The notes below the pieces were generated by a model. That model did not search any database and was not told the DNA's origin. It saw only the letters and a program-made list of their open reading frames with translations. Positions 34,171-42,449 of a DNA stretch of 64,000 bases are shown here, one piece after another. Within the stretch, counting starts at the first letter, position 1; each line of letters starts with the position of its first letter. Position numbers and translations under genes: made by a program. This stretch comes from Actinoplanes flavus (GTDB taxonomy: Bacteria; Actinomycetota; Actinomycetes; Mycobacteriales; Micromonosporaceae), in assembly GCF_017592555.1 (NCBI RefSeq), contig NZ_JAGFNS010000002.1, positions 344,954 through 408,953 of the forward strand. The letters are read 5' to 3'.

Positions 34171-35397
34171 ATGGACCCCCTCGACTTCACCGGCCGGGCC
34201 GTGGTCGTCACCGGCGGCACCCGCGGCATCGGCGCGGCCATCGCCCGCGCCTTCCAGGCGGCCGGCGCCGACGTCCTGGTCTGCGCCCGCACCGCCCCCT
34301 CCTCCGCGTCACCCCCGCCTTCCGCGCCGCCGTCCGCCGCGTCACCCCCGCCTTCCGCGCCGCCGTCCGCCGCGTCGCCGTCCGCCGCGTCGCCGTCCGC
34401 CGCGTCGCCGTCCGCCGCGTCGCCGTCCGCCGCGCCGCCGGTGGCTTCGCGCTCCGCGTCGGAGTCGCCGCCTGCGGCGGGGGTGGCGCCTGTGGATGGG
34501 GCGGTGCTTGCGGCGGGGGTGGCGCCTGTGGATGGGGCGGTGCTTGCGGCGGGGGTGGCGCCTGTGGATGCGGCGGTGCCTGCGGACGGGATGGCGCCGG
34601 GGGGAGGGGCGAGGCTTGCGGAAGGGGCGGCCTCGGCGTTCTTTCAGGCCGATGTGCGGGATCCGGCGCAGGCGGCGGAGCTTATCGCGGAGGCCGTGCG
34701 ACGGTTCGGCCGGCTCGATGTGGTGATCAACAACGCTGGTGGAGCGCCGACCGCGAGCGCCGACACGGCGTCGCCGCGCCTGCACGCGAAGATCATCGAG
34801 CTGAATCTGATCGCGCCGTTGCACGTTGCGCAGGCCGCCAACGCGGTCATGCGTGAGCAGCCCACCGGCGGCGTGATCCTCATGATCGGCAGCGTCAGCG
34901 GGACCCGGCCGTCGCCCGGAACGGCAGCCTACGGCGCCGCCAAGGCGGGCCTCCATCATCTCGCCACCAGCCTGGCCGCGGAGTGGGCGCCAAGAGTGCG
35001 AGTGAACAGCCTCGTCGTCGGTCCTGTCGACAACGTGTCTCGAGACGCCACACGGCAAGACGTCCCACGAGAGGGTGGCGACGGGACGGGCGTCCCGCAG
35101 CCGGGCGGCGACCGGGTGGGTGCTGATCGGGACAGGCGGGAAGGCGCTGGGAGGCCTGTTTCGGGGCGGATGGGGCCGGACCGGGAGGCGGTGGAGCCGG
35201 GGGCGGTGTCGTCGGTGGCGCGGACCGTGCCGATGGGGCGGGCGGCCACCCCCGGGGAGGTGGCGAGCGCCTGCCTGCTGTTGGCGTCGCCGCTGGCCGG
35301 ATACATCACCGGGGCGTCGCTGGCGATTCACGGGGGCGGGGAGTGGCCGGCGTATCTGGCGGACGTGCGGGACTCGGCGTACCGTGCCGAGAAGTAG
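34171..35397 (+). CDS. SDR (Rv3548c/Rv3549c-like) with large low-complexity insertions
   Basis: A 408-residue SDR; classical members have ~250. Recognisable parts are VVVTGGTRGIGAAIARAFQ, a DVRDPAQAAELI segment, DVVINNAGG, the active-site YGAAKAG, and the end YITGASLAIHGGGEWP. Two foreign stretches break it. About 110 residues after VLVCART are Ala/Ser/Pro repeats (PSAAS units, then AAGVAPVDGAVL units). About 55 residues in the substrate-lid region are rich in Asp/Gly/Arg. The frame stays open through both. ATG 34171 follows the KstR2-type site. The context (divergent from echA20) matches SDRs of the M. tuberculosis KstR2 regulon. Whether the enzyme still folds is doubtful. Confidence 0.7.
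   Translation: MDPLDFTGRAVVVTGGTRGIGAAIARAFQAAGADVLVCARTAPSSASPPPSAPPSAASPPPSAPPSAASPSAASPSAASPSAASPSAAPPVASRSASESPPAAGVAPVDGAVLAAGVAPVDGAVLAAGVAPVDAAVPADGMAPGGGARLAEGAASAFFQADVRDPAQAAELIAEAVRRFGRLDVVINNAGGAPTASADTASPRLHAKIIELNLIAPLHVAQAANAVMREQPTGGVILMIGSVSGTRPSPGTAAYGAAKAGLHHLATSLAAEWAPRVRVNSLVVGPVDNVSRDATRQDVPREGGDGTGVPQPGGDRVGADRDRREGAGRPVSGRMGPDREAVEPGAVSSVARTVPMGRAATPGEVASACLLLASPLAGYITGASLAIHGGGEWPAYLADVRDSAYRAEK
34306..34590. repeat. Tandem repeats inside the SDR gene
   Basis: There is first a 45-bp-type duplication beginning GCGTCACCCCCGCC, then about five 15-bp units GCGTCGCCGTCCGCC (34371-34440), then three 36-bp units starting GCGGCGGGGGTGGCGCC at 34474, 34510 and 34546 plus a partial one. 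All are multiples of three. Confidence 0.85.
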
Positions 35398-35408
35398 AAC
35401 GCGTTTCA
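35395..35408. promoter_or_regulatory. KstR-type operator, aldehyde dehydrogenase
   Basis: TAGAACGCGTTTCA fits TnnAACnnGTTnnA. It begins in the SDR stop codon and ends 22 bases before the aldehyde dehydrogenase ATG. Confidence 0.75.
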
Positions 35409-35430
35409 GTTCCGCCGATGGAGGTGCGGC

Positions 35431-36939
35431 ATGGTGCTCTCGATCAAGGCCAAACGCGACGAGGTCGGCCTGGCCGGCGGTGAGCTGTTGATCGACGGGC
35501 GCTGGCGCCCGGCCGCCGACGGGCGGACCTGGACCCACCTGCATCCGGCCACCGCCGAGGAGGTGGGCGGGTTCGCCGTGGCCACCCCGGTCGACGTGGA
35601 CGCCGCCGTCCGGGCCGCCCGTAAGGCGTTCGACGAGGGGCCCTGGCCGCGGACCCGGGCGAAGGAGCGGATCCGGGTGCTGCGCCGGATCGCCGACGCG
35701 GTCCGTGAGCACGCCGTCGAGTTGCAGGCCCTGGTGGCGCTGGACAACGGGGTTCCGGTCACGTTCGGCGAGACCTACGCCATGTCGGTCGAGTGCGTGG
35801 CCGACGTCTTCGAGCACCACGCCGGCTGGGTGGACAAGCTGGCCGGCGAGACGCTGCCCGGCTACCAGGGCGGCGAGCACCTGGTGCTCACCCTGCGCGA
35901 GCCGGTCGGCGTGGTCGCCGCGATCATCCCGTGGAACGGCCCGCTGCTGCTGGCCGCGCAGAAGCTCGCCCCGGCGCTGGCGGCCGGCTGCACCGTGGTG
36001 CTGAAGCCGTCCGAGTACGCCACCTTCTCCGCGCTGCGCCTCGCCCGGATCGTCGAGGAGGCGGGCCTGCCGCCGGGCGTGTTCAACGTGGTCACCGGGC
36101 CGGGCGAGAGCACCGGCGACGCGCTGATCAACCACCCGCTGATCGACAAGATCACCTTCACCGGCAGCCGGGGTGTCGGCCGCCGGGTGCTGGCCGCCGC
36201 GGCGAACGGCATGAAGCGGGTCAGCCTGGAGCTCGGTGGCAAGAGCCCGTCGCTGGTCTTCGCGGACGCCGACGTCTACGCGGCCGCCGCCACCACGATG
36301 GGCACGGTGACTCTGGGGCTCTCCGGTCAGGCCTGTGTGGCGCACACCCGGGCGCTGGTGCACCGGGACGTCTACGACGACTTCCTGGCCGTCACCGAGG
36401 GGATGGCCGCCCTGGTCAACTACGGTGACCCGTTCCATCCGGAGACCACCGCCTCGCCGCTGATCAACGAACGCCAGCTGGCCCGGGTGCTCGGCTACAT
36501 CGAGAGCGGCCGGGCCGAGGGCGCCCGGCTGGTCTGCGGCGGCGGCCGGCCGGACGGCGAGCTGGCGGCCGGCAACTTCGTGCAGCCGACGGTCTTCGCC
36601 GACGTCACCAACGACGCCACCATCGCCCGGGAGGAGATCTTCGGCCCGGTGCTGGCGGTGGTGCCGTTCACCGACGAGGAGGAGGCGGTGCGGATGGCCA
36701 ACGACACCACGTACGGCCTGGCCGCCACGGTCTGGACCGGTGACGTGAAGCGGGCGATGCGGCTGACCCGGGCGGTCCGGGCCGGCACCGTGGGCGTCAA
36801 CGGCTACCAACTGGAACCGCACGTGGCGTTCGGCGGGTTCGGCCAGTCCGGCCTGGGGCGCGAGGGCGGCCGTACCTCGATCGAGGCGTACACCGAGCTC
36901 AAGACCGTGCTCATCCCGACGACAGAGGAGATGATGTAG
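35431..36939 (+). CDS. NAD-dependent aldehyde dehydrogenase
   Basis: A 502-residue ALDH. It has the cofactor-site PWNGPLLLAAQKLAPAL, the FTGSRGVGRRV loop, the general-base glutamate in SLELGGKSP, the catalytic cysteine in LSGQACVAHTR and EEIFGPVLAVVPF. The reaction is oxidation of an aldehyde to an acid. The KstR-type box in front and position next to steroid genes suggest a sterol-derived aldehyde; M. tuberculosis Rv0223c is a KstR-linked ALDH to compare. ATG 35431 follows GGAGGT with a 5-base gap. Confidence 0.88.
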   Translation: MVLSIKAKRDEVGLAGGELLIDGRWRPAADGRTWTHLHPATAEEVGGFAVATPVDVDAAVRAARKAFDEGPWPRTRAKERIRVLRRIADAVREHAVELQALVALDNGVPVTFGETYAMSVECVADVFEHHAGWVDKLAGETLPGYQGGEHLVLTLREPVGVVAAIIPWNGPLLLAAQKLAPALAAGCTVVLKPSEYATFSALRLARIVEEAGLPPGVFNVVTGPGESTGDALINHPLIDKITFTGSRGVGRRVLAAAANGMKRVSLELGGKSPSLVFADADVYAAAATTMGTVTLGLSGQACVAHTRALVHRDVYDDFLAVTEGMAALVNYGDPFHPETTASPLINERQLARVLGYIESGRAEGARLVCGGGRPDGELAAGNFVQPTVFADVTNDATIAREEIFGPVLAVVPFTDEEEAVRMANDTTYGLAATVWTGDVKRAMRLTRAVRAGTVGVNGYQLEPHVAFGGFGQSGLGREGGRTSIEAYTELKTVLIPTTEEMM

Positions 36940-36942
36940 GGT

Positions 36943-36975
36943 CCCTTTCCTAGACGGGATCCGTCTAGGAAAGGG
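36943..36975. promoter_or_regulatory. 33-bp perfect inverted repeat (hairpin or operator)
   Basis: CCCTTTCCTAGACGG (36943-36957) and its exact complement (36961-36975) flank GAT, between the aldehyde dehydrogenase stop and the MBL gene start. It could be a terminator of the first gene or an operator of the second. Confidence 0.55.
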
Positions 36976-36983
36976 GCTCGGGG

Positions 36984-38015
36984 ATGAACGCACAACAGGC
37001 CGCCTGGCGCGCGCGGACGCTGCCGCCGGTGGAGCGGCTCCCCGGCGGCCTGGTGTCCGTTCCGGTGCCGATCCCGAACAACCCGCTGCGCTACACGCTG
37101 TCCTACCTGATCCCGGGCGACGACGGCCTGGTCGTGGTCGACCCGGGCTGGGACAGCGAGACCGGCTGGCAGGCGCTCACCGACGGGCTGGCCACGGCCG
37201 GGGCGACCGCCGCCGACGTCACCGGCGTGGTGCTCACCCACGTGCACCCGGACCACCACGGGCTCACCGCCCGGCTGCGCGACGCCTCCGGCGCCTGGGT
37301 GGCCATGCACCCGGCCGAGCGCGCGCAGCTGCGCCGGGACCGGGACACCGAGCCGAGCCGGGCGCTCGGCGACTGGATGCGCACCCTGCACGTGCCGGAC
37401 GCCGAGATCGACCGGCTGCTCGGCGCCTTCGGCAAGGCCGTGGACCTGCACTTCGCCCCGCTCGCCGACGCCGACGTGATGCTCGGCGACGGCGACCTGG
37501 TGCCGTTGGCCGGCCGCCGTCTGCGGGCCGTCTGGACGCCCGGCCACACCCCGGGCCACCTGTGCCTGCTGGAGCCGGACGCCCAGGTGCTGCTCACCGG
37601 CGACCACGTGCTGCCCCGGATCAGCCCGAACATCGGCCTCCAGCTCAGCGGCGAGGACCCGCTCGGCCGCTACCTGGAGTCGCTGGAGAAGGTCTCCGCG
37701 TACGACGGATGCGAGGCGCTGCCCGGCCACGAGTACCGCTTCCACGGCATCGCGGCCCGCGCCGCCGAACTGGACCGGCACCACCGGGAGCGCTGCCGGG
37801 AGATCGTGTCCGTGGTCGACCGCCTGGGCGCCGCCACCATCTGGGAGGTGGCCTCCGAGCTGACCTGGTCCCGGCCGTGGGCGGAGATCGGCCCGATGCT
37901 GGTCGGCGCGGTCGCCGAGACCGCCGCCCACATCGAGCTGCTGGTCCGCGCCGGCGAGCTGGAGTGGAAGGGCGGTGGCCCGCAGCTGGCCCTCGGCGTC
38001 CTTTGCCGGAGTTGA
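36984..38015 (+). CDS. Metallo-beta-lactamase-fold hydrolase
   Basis: A 343-residue protein with the metal motif HVHPDHHG, a later histidine in TPGHTPGHLCLL, the aspartate in LLTGDHVLPR and the histidine in LPGHEYRF. It also has a C-terminal helical winged-helix-like extension (residues ~265-340), as in glyoxalase-II/LACTB2-like proteins. It should be a metal-dependent hydrolase, possibly for a thioester or lactone. It is 44 bases downstream of the aldehyde dehydrogenase, across the 33-bp palindrome. Co-expression is possible but uncertain. Confidence 0.85.
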   Translation: MNAQQAAWRARTLPPVERLPGGLVSVPVPIPNNPLRYTLSYLIPGDDGLVVVDPGWDSETGWQALTDGLATAGATAADVTGVVLTHVHPDHHGLTARLRDASGAWVAMHPAERAQLRRDRDTEPSRALGDWMRTLHVPDAEIDRLLGAFGKAVDLHFAPLADADVMLGDGDLVPLAGRRLRAVWTPGHTPGHLCLLEPDAQVLLTGDHVLPRISPNIGLQLSGEDPLGRYLESLEKVSAYDGCEALPGHEYRFHGIAARAAELDRHHRERCREIVSVVDRLGAATIWEVASELTWSRPWAEIGPMLVGAVAETAAHIELLVRAGELEWKGGGPQLALGVLCRS

Positions 38016-38032
38016 GCCGCGGGGAGCGTCCG

Positions 38033-39541
38033 TCAGCGCATGGTGGCCCGGGTCGACGGTCGGTCGACGGCCGCCTCGTCGACGGGCGCGGTCGACGGGG
38101 ACGGGGCGAAGACGATCGTGTCGCGGCCGGCTGCCTTCGCCGCGTACAGTGCCGCGTCGGCCCGGCCGGCCAGCTCCGAAACGGTCTCCGTGCCGTCCCA
38201 GATGGCCACCCCGACCGAGACCGTCTGGCCGAGCGGGGTGACCTGCCGCAGATACTCCACCAGCAGCGCCGCGTCGTCGCGTTCGAGGCCGTCCAGAACC
38301 AGGCCGAACTCCTCGCCGCCGTACCGGGCCAGCAGGTCGCCCGGGCGCAGCGCGGCCTGCCAGGCCGACGCCGCCGCGTGCAGCAGCGCGTCGCCCGCCG
38401 GATGCCCATGGGTGTCGTTGTACCGCTTGAAGTGGTCGAGGTCGAGCAGGGCGACCGTCACCGGGCGGCCGGTGCGCTGTGCTTCCCTCAGACGCTCGGG
38501 CAGGCTGTCGTCCCAGCATCGCCGGTTCGCGATCCCGGTCAGGGCGTCGCGGTTGGCCAGCACCGCCAACTGGTCGGCCTGCGTCAGGGTCTGCCGGATC
38601 AGCAGACCCATCCTCGTGATCACCAGAAGGAACAGCACGATCGCGCCGAGCGTGATGGGTGCCCAGTCGATGCTGGTGGACTCGTTGACGCCCTGCTCCG
38701 CCAGCACGGCCGGGGCCAGTAGCGAGGCGGCGCCGAGCACGGCCAGGCGGCGCCAGGTCAGCGTGACGGCGCGCGCCGGCTGCCGATCCGCGAGGCGAGC
38801 CATGCCCGGATGCAGGGCGGCCGCCGACCAGAGCAGGTAGGTCAGCATCCAGAAGACGTCCGCGACCACGCTGGATTCCTGCCCGCCGACGCTGATCAGG
38901 GTGGTGAAGACGGTGTCGGCGACCAGGACGCTGACGAGCGCGCCGGTGATCAGCCAATAGCTGCCGGTACGTGCGCCGGGCAGGGTCAGCAGCCGGATCG
39001 CGATACAGAGCAGCAGCAGGTCGCAGGCCGGATAGGTGACCGAGATCGCCAACTCGGCCAGACTCAGCGTGGGGTCGTCGGCGAGCGGCCCGATGACGTA
39101 GACCCAGCCGAGCAGCGTGACACCGGTGGACACGATGCTCGCGTCGATCAGGCTGCTCCGGTCGCTGCCGCGGGCCCGGCCACGGACCAGAAGCAGGGAC
39201 GCCGTGATCAACAGCGGAACGCCCGCACAGTAGGCGATGTCGGCGGGCGAAGGATAGAGCTCCTGCCCGGCGTAGAAGTAGAAGGTGAACATCAGCTCAC
39301 CGACGTTCCACAGGCCCAGCCCGGCGGCGAACAACAACCAGGGCAATCGATGGGCCGGCCGATGACGGCGTATCCCGAGGAGGATCACCACCACGCTGGC
39401 GACGCAGAAGAGGTCGTAGATCACCCAGCTGAGCCAGTGGTCCACCGGGACGAACAGGTATCCGACGGTGACCAGGGTTCCGGCGAGCAGCCATGCCACC
39501 CACGCCCGAAGTCCGCTTAGCCGATGCACGGCCGGTCCCAT
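38033..39541 (-). CDS. Membrane diguanylate cyclase (GGDEF)
   Basis: A 502-residue protein with about ten hydrophobic helices in residues 1-310, then a GGDEF domain (DALTGIANRRCWDD, LLDLDHFKRYNDTHGHPAGD, RYGGEEFGLVL). The active-site signature is GGEEF, which is active in known cyclases. RPGD five residues before it fits the RxxD product-inhibition site. It should make c-di-GMP from two GTP in response to a membrane signal. Its last 18 bases lie next to the convergent MBL gene. No EAL domain is present. Confidence 0.9.
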   Translation of the reverse strand: MGPAVHRLSGLRAWVAWLLAGTLVTVGYLFVPVDHWLSWVIYDLFCVASVVVILLGIRRHRPAHRLPWLLFAAGLGLWNVGELMFTFYFYAGQELYPSPADIAYCAGVPLLITASLLLVRGRARGSDRSSLIDASIVSTGVTLLGWVYVIGPLADDPTLSLAELAISVTYPACDLLLLCIAIRLLTLPGARTGSYWLITGALVSVLVADTVFTTLISVGGQESSVVADVFWMLTYLLWSAAALHPGMARLADRQPARAVTLTWRRLAVLGAASLLAPAVLAEQGVNESTSIDWAPITLGAIVLFLLVITRMGLLIRQTLTQADQLAVLANRDALTGIANRRCWDDSLPERLREAQRTGRPVTVALLDLDHFKRYNDTHGHPAGDALLHAAASAWQAALRPGDLLARYGGEEFGLVLDGLERDDAALLVEYLRQVTPLGQTVSVGVAIWDGTETVSELAGRADAALYAAKAAGRDTIVFAPSPSTAPVDEAAVDRPSTRATMR

Positions 39542-39635
39542 CGGTCGCGCGAGCGCCGGATTGAGCCCTTCCGGTCCGCGTCCCGGGGCGGCACCCGCTC
39601 GCGGCGGGTTTCGTGAGGGACTCGGCTCTGCCCGG

Positions 39636-40235
39636 TCAGGCGGGCGTCACCGAGGAGAGCACGAAGTCGACCAGCTCCTCGGCGTACCGGTCGGCTCCCG
39701 CCGCCACCTGCGCGCGCAGATCGGCCGGGGTGGCCACCGCGTGGTTGAGCGCCCCGCCGCTGATGCAGTCGAGCAGCAGCGTGACGCTGGTGTCGCGGGA
39801 CAGCTGACCGCGGTCGATGCCGCGCAGCACGATGGCGCGGGCGGCCGCCACCTGCGAGCGCAGGAACCGGTCCAGGTGCTCGCGCCCGGCCGGGATGCCG
39901 CCCGCCTCCACGGTGAGCCGCAGCACCGCCCCGCCGTCCTCGCCCAGGAAGGTGGCCAGCACCTGCCGGGCCAGCGCCACCAGGTCGTCGCGAACCGAGC
40001 CGGTGTCGATGTCCTTCACCCCGCCGAGCCGGCTGGCCAGGGTCGCCACGAACAGCGCCTCCTTGTTGGGCCAGCGCAGGTAGATCGAGGCCTTGCCGAC
40101 GCCGGCCTTCCGGGCGACCGCGTCCACCGAGAACCCGGCCCAGCCGTCGGCGCCGTACACCAGCGCGGCGGCACGGGTGATCCGCTGGTCCACCCCGGGA
40201 TCGCGGGGACGGCCCGCCGGCACCCCAGCCGTCAT
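39636..40235 (-). CDS. TetR-family regulator
   Basis: A 199-residue regulator with a TetR N-terminus (ITRAAALVYGADGWAGFSVDAVARKAGVGKASIYLRWPNKEALF) split over residues ~20-65, and a C-terminal TetR_C domain (TLLLDCISGGALNHAV). ATG 40235 follows GGGAGGG; the frame to GTG 40250 is less likely. It lies 41 bases downstream of the PPOX gene on the same strand and may be the last gene of the kstR2 operon. Target and ligand unknown. Confidence 0.85.
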   Translation of the reverse strand: MTAGVPAGRPRDPGVDQRITRAAALVYGADGWAGFSVDAVARKAGVGKASIYLRWPNKEALFVATLASRLGGVKDIDTGSVRDDLVALARQVLATFLGEDGGAVLRLTVEAGGIPAGREHLDRFLRSQVAAARAIVLRGIDRGQLSRDTSVTLLLDCISGGALNHAVATPADLRAQVAAGADRYAEELVDFVLSSVTPA

Positions 40236-40276
40236 CGGCCCTCCCGCCACGTTCGAGATCGGCGGCCAGTCTACGG

Positions 40277-40729
40277 TCAGGACAGCAGTTTGCGGTGGTC
40301 CCAGCTGGCGGTTCGGGCCGGCTGGACCAGGTAGGCGACACGCTTGCGGGCCGCGTGCGTCACGTAGGCGTCCAGCGCGTCGCGGGGCACGTCCGGCATT
40401 CGCGCCGCGATCAGCCGGCCCACCGCGGTCACCCCGGGCAGGTCCCCGATCCGGGTCACCCGCCCGGTGATCTGCACGCCGCGCAGCTCGAAGTAGTCCT
40501 CGCCGTCCTCGACCAGGCAGGTCAGCCGGGGATCGCGGGCCAGATTCAGCGCCTTCTGCGAGGCCCGGTAGGTCCAGAACGCGATCCGGCCTTCGGCCAG
40601 ACCGAAGAACATGGTGACCAGGTGCGGGGTTCCGTCCGGGTTGATCGTCGCTATCTGGACCTTCCGGGCGTACGCGAGAAGCGCACCCACCTCGTCATCG
40701 GTCATCGTGACCGCGACCCGCTGTTTCAC
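40277..40729 (-). CDS. PPOX-class (pyridoxamine oxidase-like) F420/FMN protein
   Basis: A 150-residue split-barrel flavoprotein: VQIATINPDGTPHLVTMFF, IAFWTYRASQKALNLARDPR, and an ELRGVQITGRV strand, as in TIGR03618-type F420-dependent PPOX proteins. It may reduce a steroid or quinone substrate with F420H2. GTG 40729 overlaps the SDR stop (GTGA), so translation is coupled. ATG 40705 is a weaker alternative. Confidence 0.8.
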   Translation of the reverse strand: MKQRVAVTMTDDEVGALLAYARKVQIATINPDGTPHLVTMFFGLAEGRIAFWTYRASQKALNLARDPRLTCLVEDGEDYFELRGVQITGRVTRIGDLPGVTAVGRLIAARMPDVPRDALDAYVTHAARKRVAYLVQPARTASWDHRKLLS

Positions 40730-41637
40730 GACGGCTCGCCGAAGGTGGTCGCGGCCAGCGGCAGCGTCTCCTCGCAGACGAACCCGGGCCTGGGCTGCTC
40801 GGCGGTGAACACCGTGCCGAGCGCGGCGTCCAGTTCGGTGGCCGTCCAGGTGCCGGTCGCCGCCCGGAAGACGGCCCGCACGGTGGGCGGTCCGAGCAGC
40901 GCCACGACGTCGCCGTGCACCACGAACACCTCGCCGGTGATCCGCGCGCCGGACGGCCCGGCCAGATGCACCACGAGCGGCGCCACCCGGTCCGGCGCCA
41001 TCGGGTCCGGTCCGCCGGGCGGCGGTCCCATCAGGTCGCCGGTCATCGCGGTACGGGCCCGTGGGCAGATCGCGTTCACCCGTACCCCGTGCCTGGCACA
41101 ACCGCGAGCGGTCGCGAGGGTGAGAGAGACGATCCCGCCCTTGGCCGCCGCGTAGTTGGCCTGGCCCGCCGAACCGAGCAGGAACGCCTCGGAGGCGGTG
41201 TTGACGATCCGGGCGTAGACCGGGCCGCCCTCGTCCTTGCTCCGGTCCCGCCACCAGGCGGTCGCGAACCGCGTGGTCACGAAGTGGCCGCGCAGGTGCA
41301 CCCGGACGACCGTGTCCCACTCCTGCTCGGACATCGAGAAGATCATCCGGTCGCGCAGCACGCCCGCGTTGTTGACCAGCACGTCGAGACCGCCGAACCC
41401 GTCCACCGCGGCCTTGACCAGCGCCTCCCCGGTGGCCATGTCGGCCACGTCGCCGGGGACCGCGACCGCCGTGCCGCCGGCCGTCCGGATCCGTTCGACC
41501 ACCGCGTCGAGCGCGGGCCCGGGCAGATCGTTGAGCACCATCCGGGCGCCCGCGGCGGCCAGCGCCTCCGCCTCGGCGGCGCCCAGCCCCTGCCCGGCCC
41601 CGGTCACGATCGCGACCCGCCCGTCCAGCGTGGCCAT
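40726..41637 (-). CDS. SDR, hydroxysteroid/hydroxyacyl-CoA dehydrogenase type
   Basis: A 303-residue SDR with VTGAGQGLGAAEA, DVLVNNAGVLRDRM, the active-site YAAAKGG and NAICPRARTAMTGD, and a long C-terminal extension (ITGEVFVVHGDVVALLGPP). This extended form resembles M. tuberculosis Rv3502c/Rv3548c-type enzymes and the N-terminal module of MFE-2, which oxidise 3-hydroxyacyl-CoA or 17-hydroxysteroids with NAD. It starts one base after the stop of the next SDR and is coupled with PPOX, all in the kstR2 operon. Confidence 0.85.
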   Translation of the reverse strand: MATLDGRVAIVTGAGQGLGAAEAEALAAAGARMVLNDLPGPALDAVVERIRTAGGTAVAVPGDVADMATGEALVKAAVDGFGGLDVLVNNAGVLRDRMIFSMSEQEWDTVVRVHLRGHFVTTRFATAWWRDRSKDEGGPVYARIVNTASEAFLLGSAGQANYAAAKGGIVSLTLATARGCARHGVRVNAICPRARTAMTGDLMGPPPGGPDPMAPDRVAPLVVHLAGPSGARITGEVFVVHGDVVALLGPPTVRAVFRAATGTWTATELDAALGTVFTAEQPRPGFVCEETLPLAATTFGEPS

Positions 41638-41638
41638 C

Positions 41639-42400
41639 TCAGTACCCCGGGCCGCTGAGCAGGCCGCCGTCGGCGAGGAACTCGGCGCCGGTGGTGTAGG
41701 ACGCCTCGTCGGAGGCGAGGAACGCGACCAGCCGGGAGATCTCCACCGGCTCGGCGAACCGGGCGATCGGCAGCGATTTGAGGAAGCCGCCCCCGTCGAC
41801 GCCGGTCATGGTCTGCGCGGCGGCCAGCGCCATCGACGTCATCACGCCGCCCGGATGCACCGAGTTGACCCGGATGCCGGCCGGTCCCAGCTCCTGCGCC
41901 GCCGACCGGGTGAGGCCGCGGACGCCGAACTTGCTGGCGCTGTACGCGGACAGCCCGGCCGCCCCGGCGAAGCCCTCGATCGACGAGATGTTCACGATCG
42001 AGCCGCCGCCGCCCGCGGTCATCGGCGCCACCACCTGGCGGATGCCCAGCCACGTGCCGACCAGGTTGACCTCGACGACCTGCCGGAACTCGGCCGGGTC
42101 CATCGCGGCGACCGGCGCGTGCCGCAGGATGCCGGCGTTGTTGACCAGGACGTCGATCCGCCCGTACGCGTCGATCGTCTCGTCGACCGCCACCGCCCAG
42201 TCGTCCTCGCTGGTGACGTCGTGGTGCACGAACCGGCACCGGTCCGCCCCGATCCCGTCGGCGACGGCCCGGCCCTTGTCGTCGAGCACGTCGCCGATCA
42301 CCACCCGGGCGCCCTCGGCCGCGAAGTGCCGGGCGTGTGCCTTGCCCATGCCGCGCGCCCCGCCGGTGATCAGAGCCACCTTGCCGTCCAGTCGCCCCAT
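41639..42400 (-). CDS. 3-alpha/20-beta-hydroxysteroid dehydrogenase-like SDR (FabG3-like)
   Basis: A 253-residue SDR with ALITGGARGMGKAHARHF, VLVNNAGILR, NISSIEGFAGAAGLSAYSASK, GIRVNSVHPGGVMTSM and TTGAEFLADGG. From memory these closely follow M. tuberculosis FabG3 (Rv2002), a 3-alpha,20-beta-hydroxysteroid dehydrogenase. ATG 42400 follows GGGAGG; the frame to 42433 would run into the KstR2-type site at 42429-42442. It is therefore probably the first gene after that operator. Confidence 0.87.
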   Translation of the reverse strand: MGRLDGKVALITGGARGMGKAHARHFAAEGARVVIGDVLDDKGRAVADGIGADRCRFVHHDVTSEDDWAVAVDETIDAYGRIDVLVNNAGILRHAPVAAMDPAEFRQVVEVNLVGTWLGIRQVVAPMTAGGGGSIVNISSIEGFAGAAGLSAYSASKFGVRGLTRSAAQELGPAGIRVNSVHPGGVMTSMALAAAQTMTGVDGGGFLKSLPIARFAEPVEISRLVAFLASDEASYTTGAEFLADGGLLSGPGY

Positions 42401-42428
42401 CGCGCCTCCCGGTGTCGAAGAAGCGCTT

Positions 42429-42442
42429 ACCAAGCGCTTGCT
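42429..42442. promoter_or_regulatory. KstR2-type operator, FabG3-like SDR operon
   Basis: ACCAAGCGCTTGCT matches AnCAAGnnCTTGnT exactly. It lies between kstR2 (stop 42450) and the SDR start (42400). Confidence 0.85.
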
Positions 42443-42449
42443 TGGGAGG

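Noticed and set aside
36943..36975. Attachment site or insertion-sequence end
   Set aside because: The two arms are adjacent, and no integrase, transposase or second copy was seen.
34342..36993. Very long minus-strand open frame (883 codons)
   Set aside because: It is antisense to the SDR and aldehyde dehydrogenase genes, which have clear family motifs; its translation is Arg/His/Gly-rich, as expected of a high-GC shadow.
39636..40235. KstR itself
   Set aside because: Its DNA-binding region does not resemble what I recall of KstR, and no KstR-type site lies at its start.
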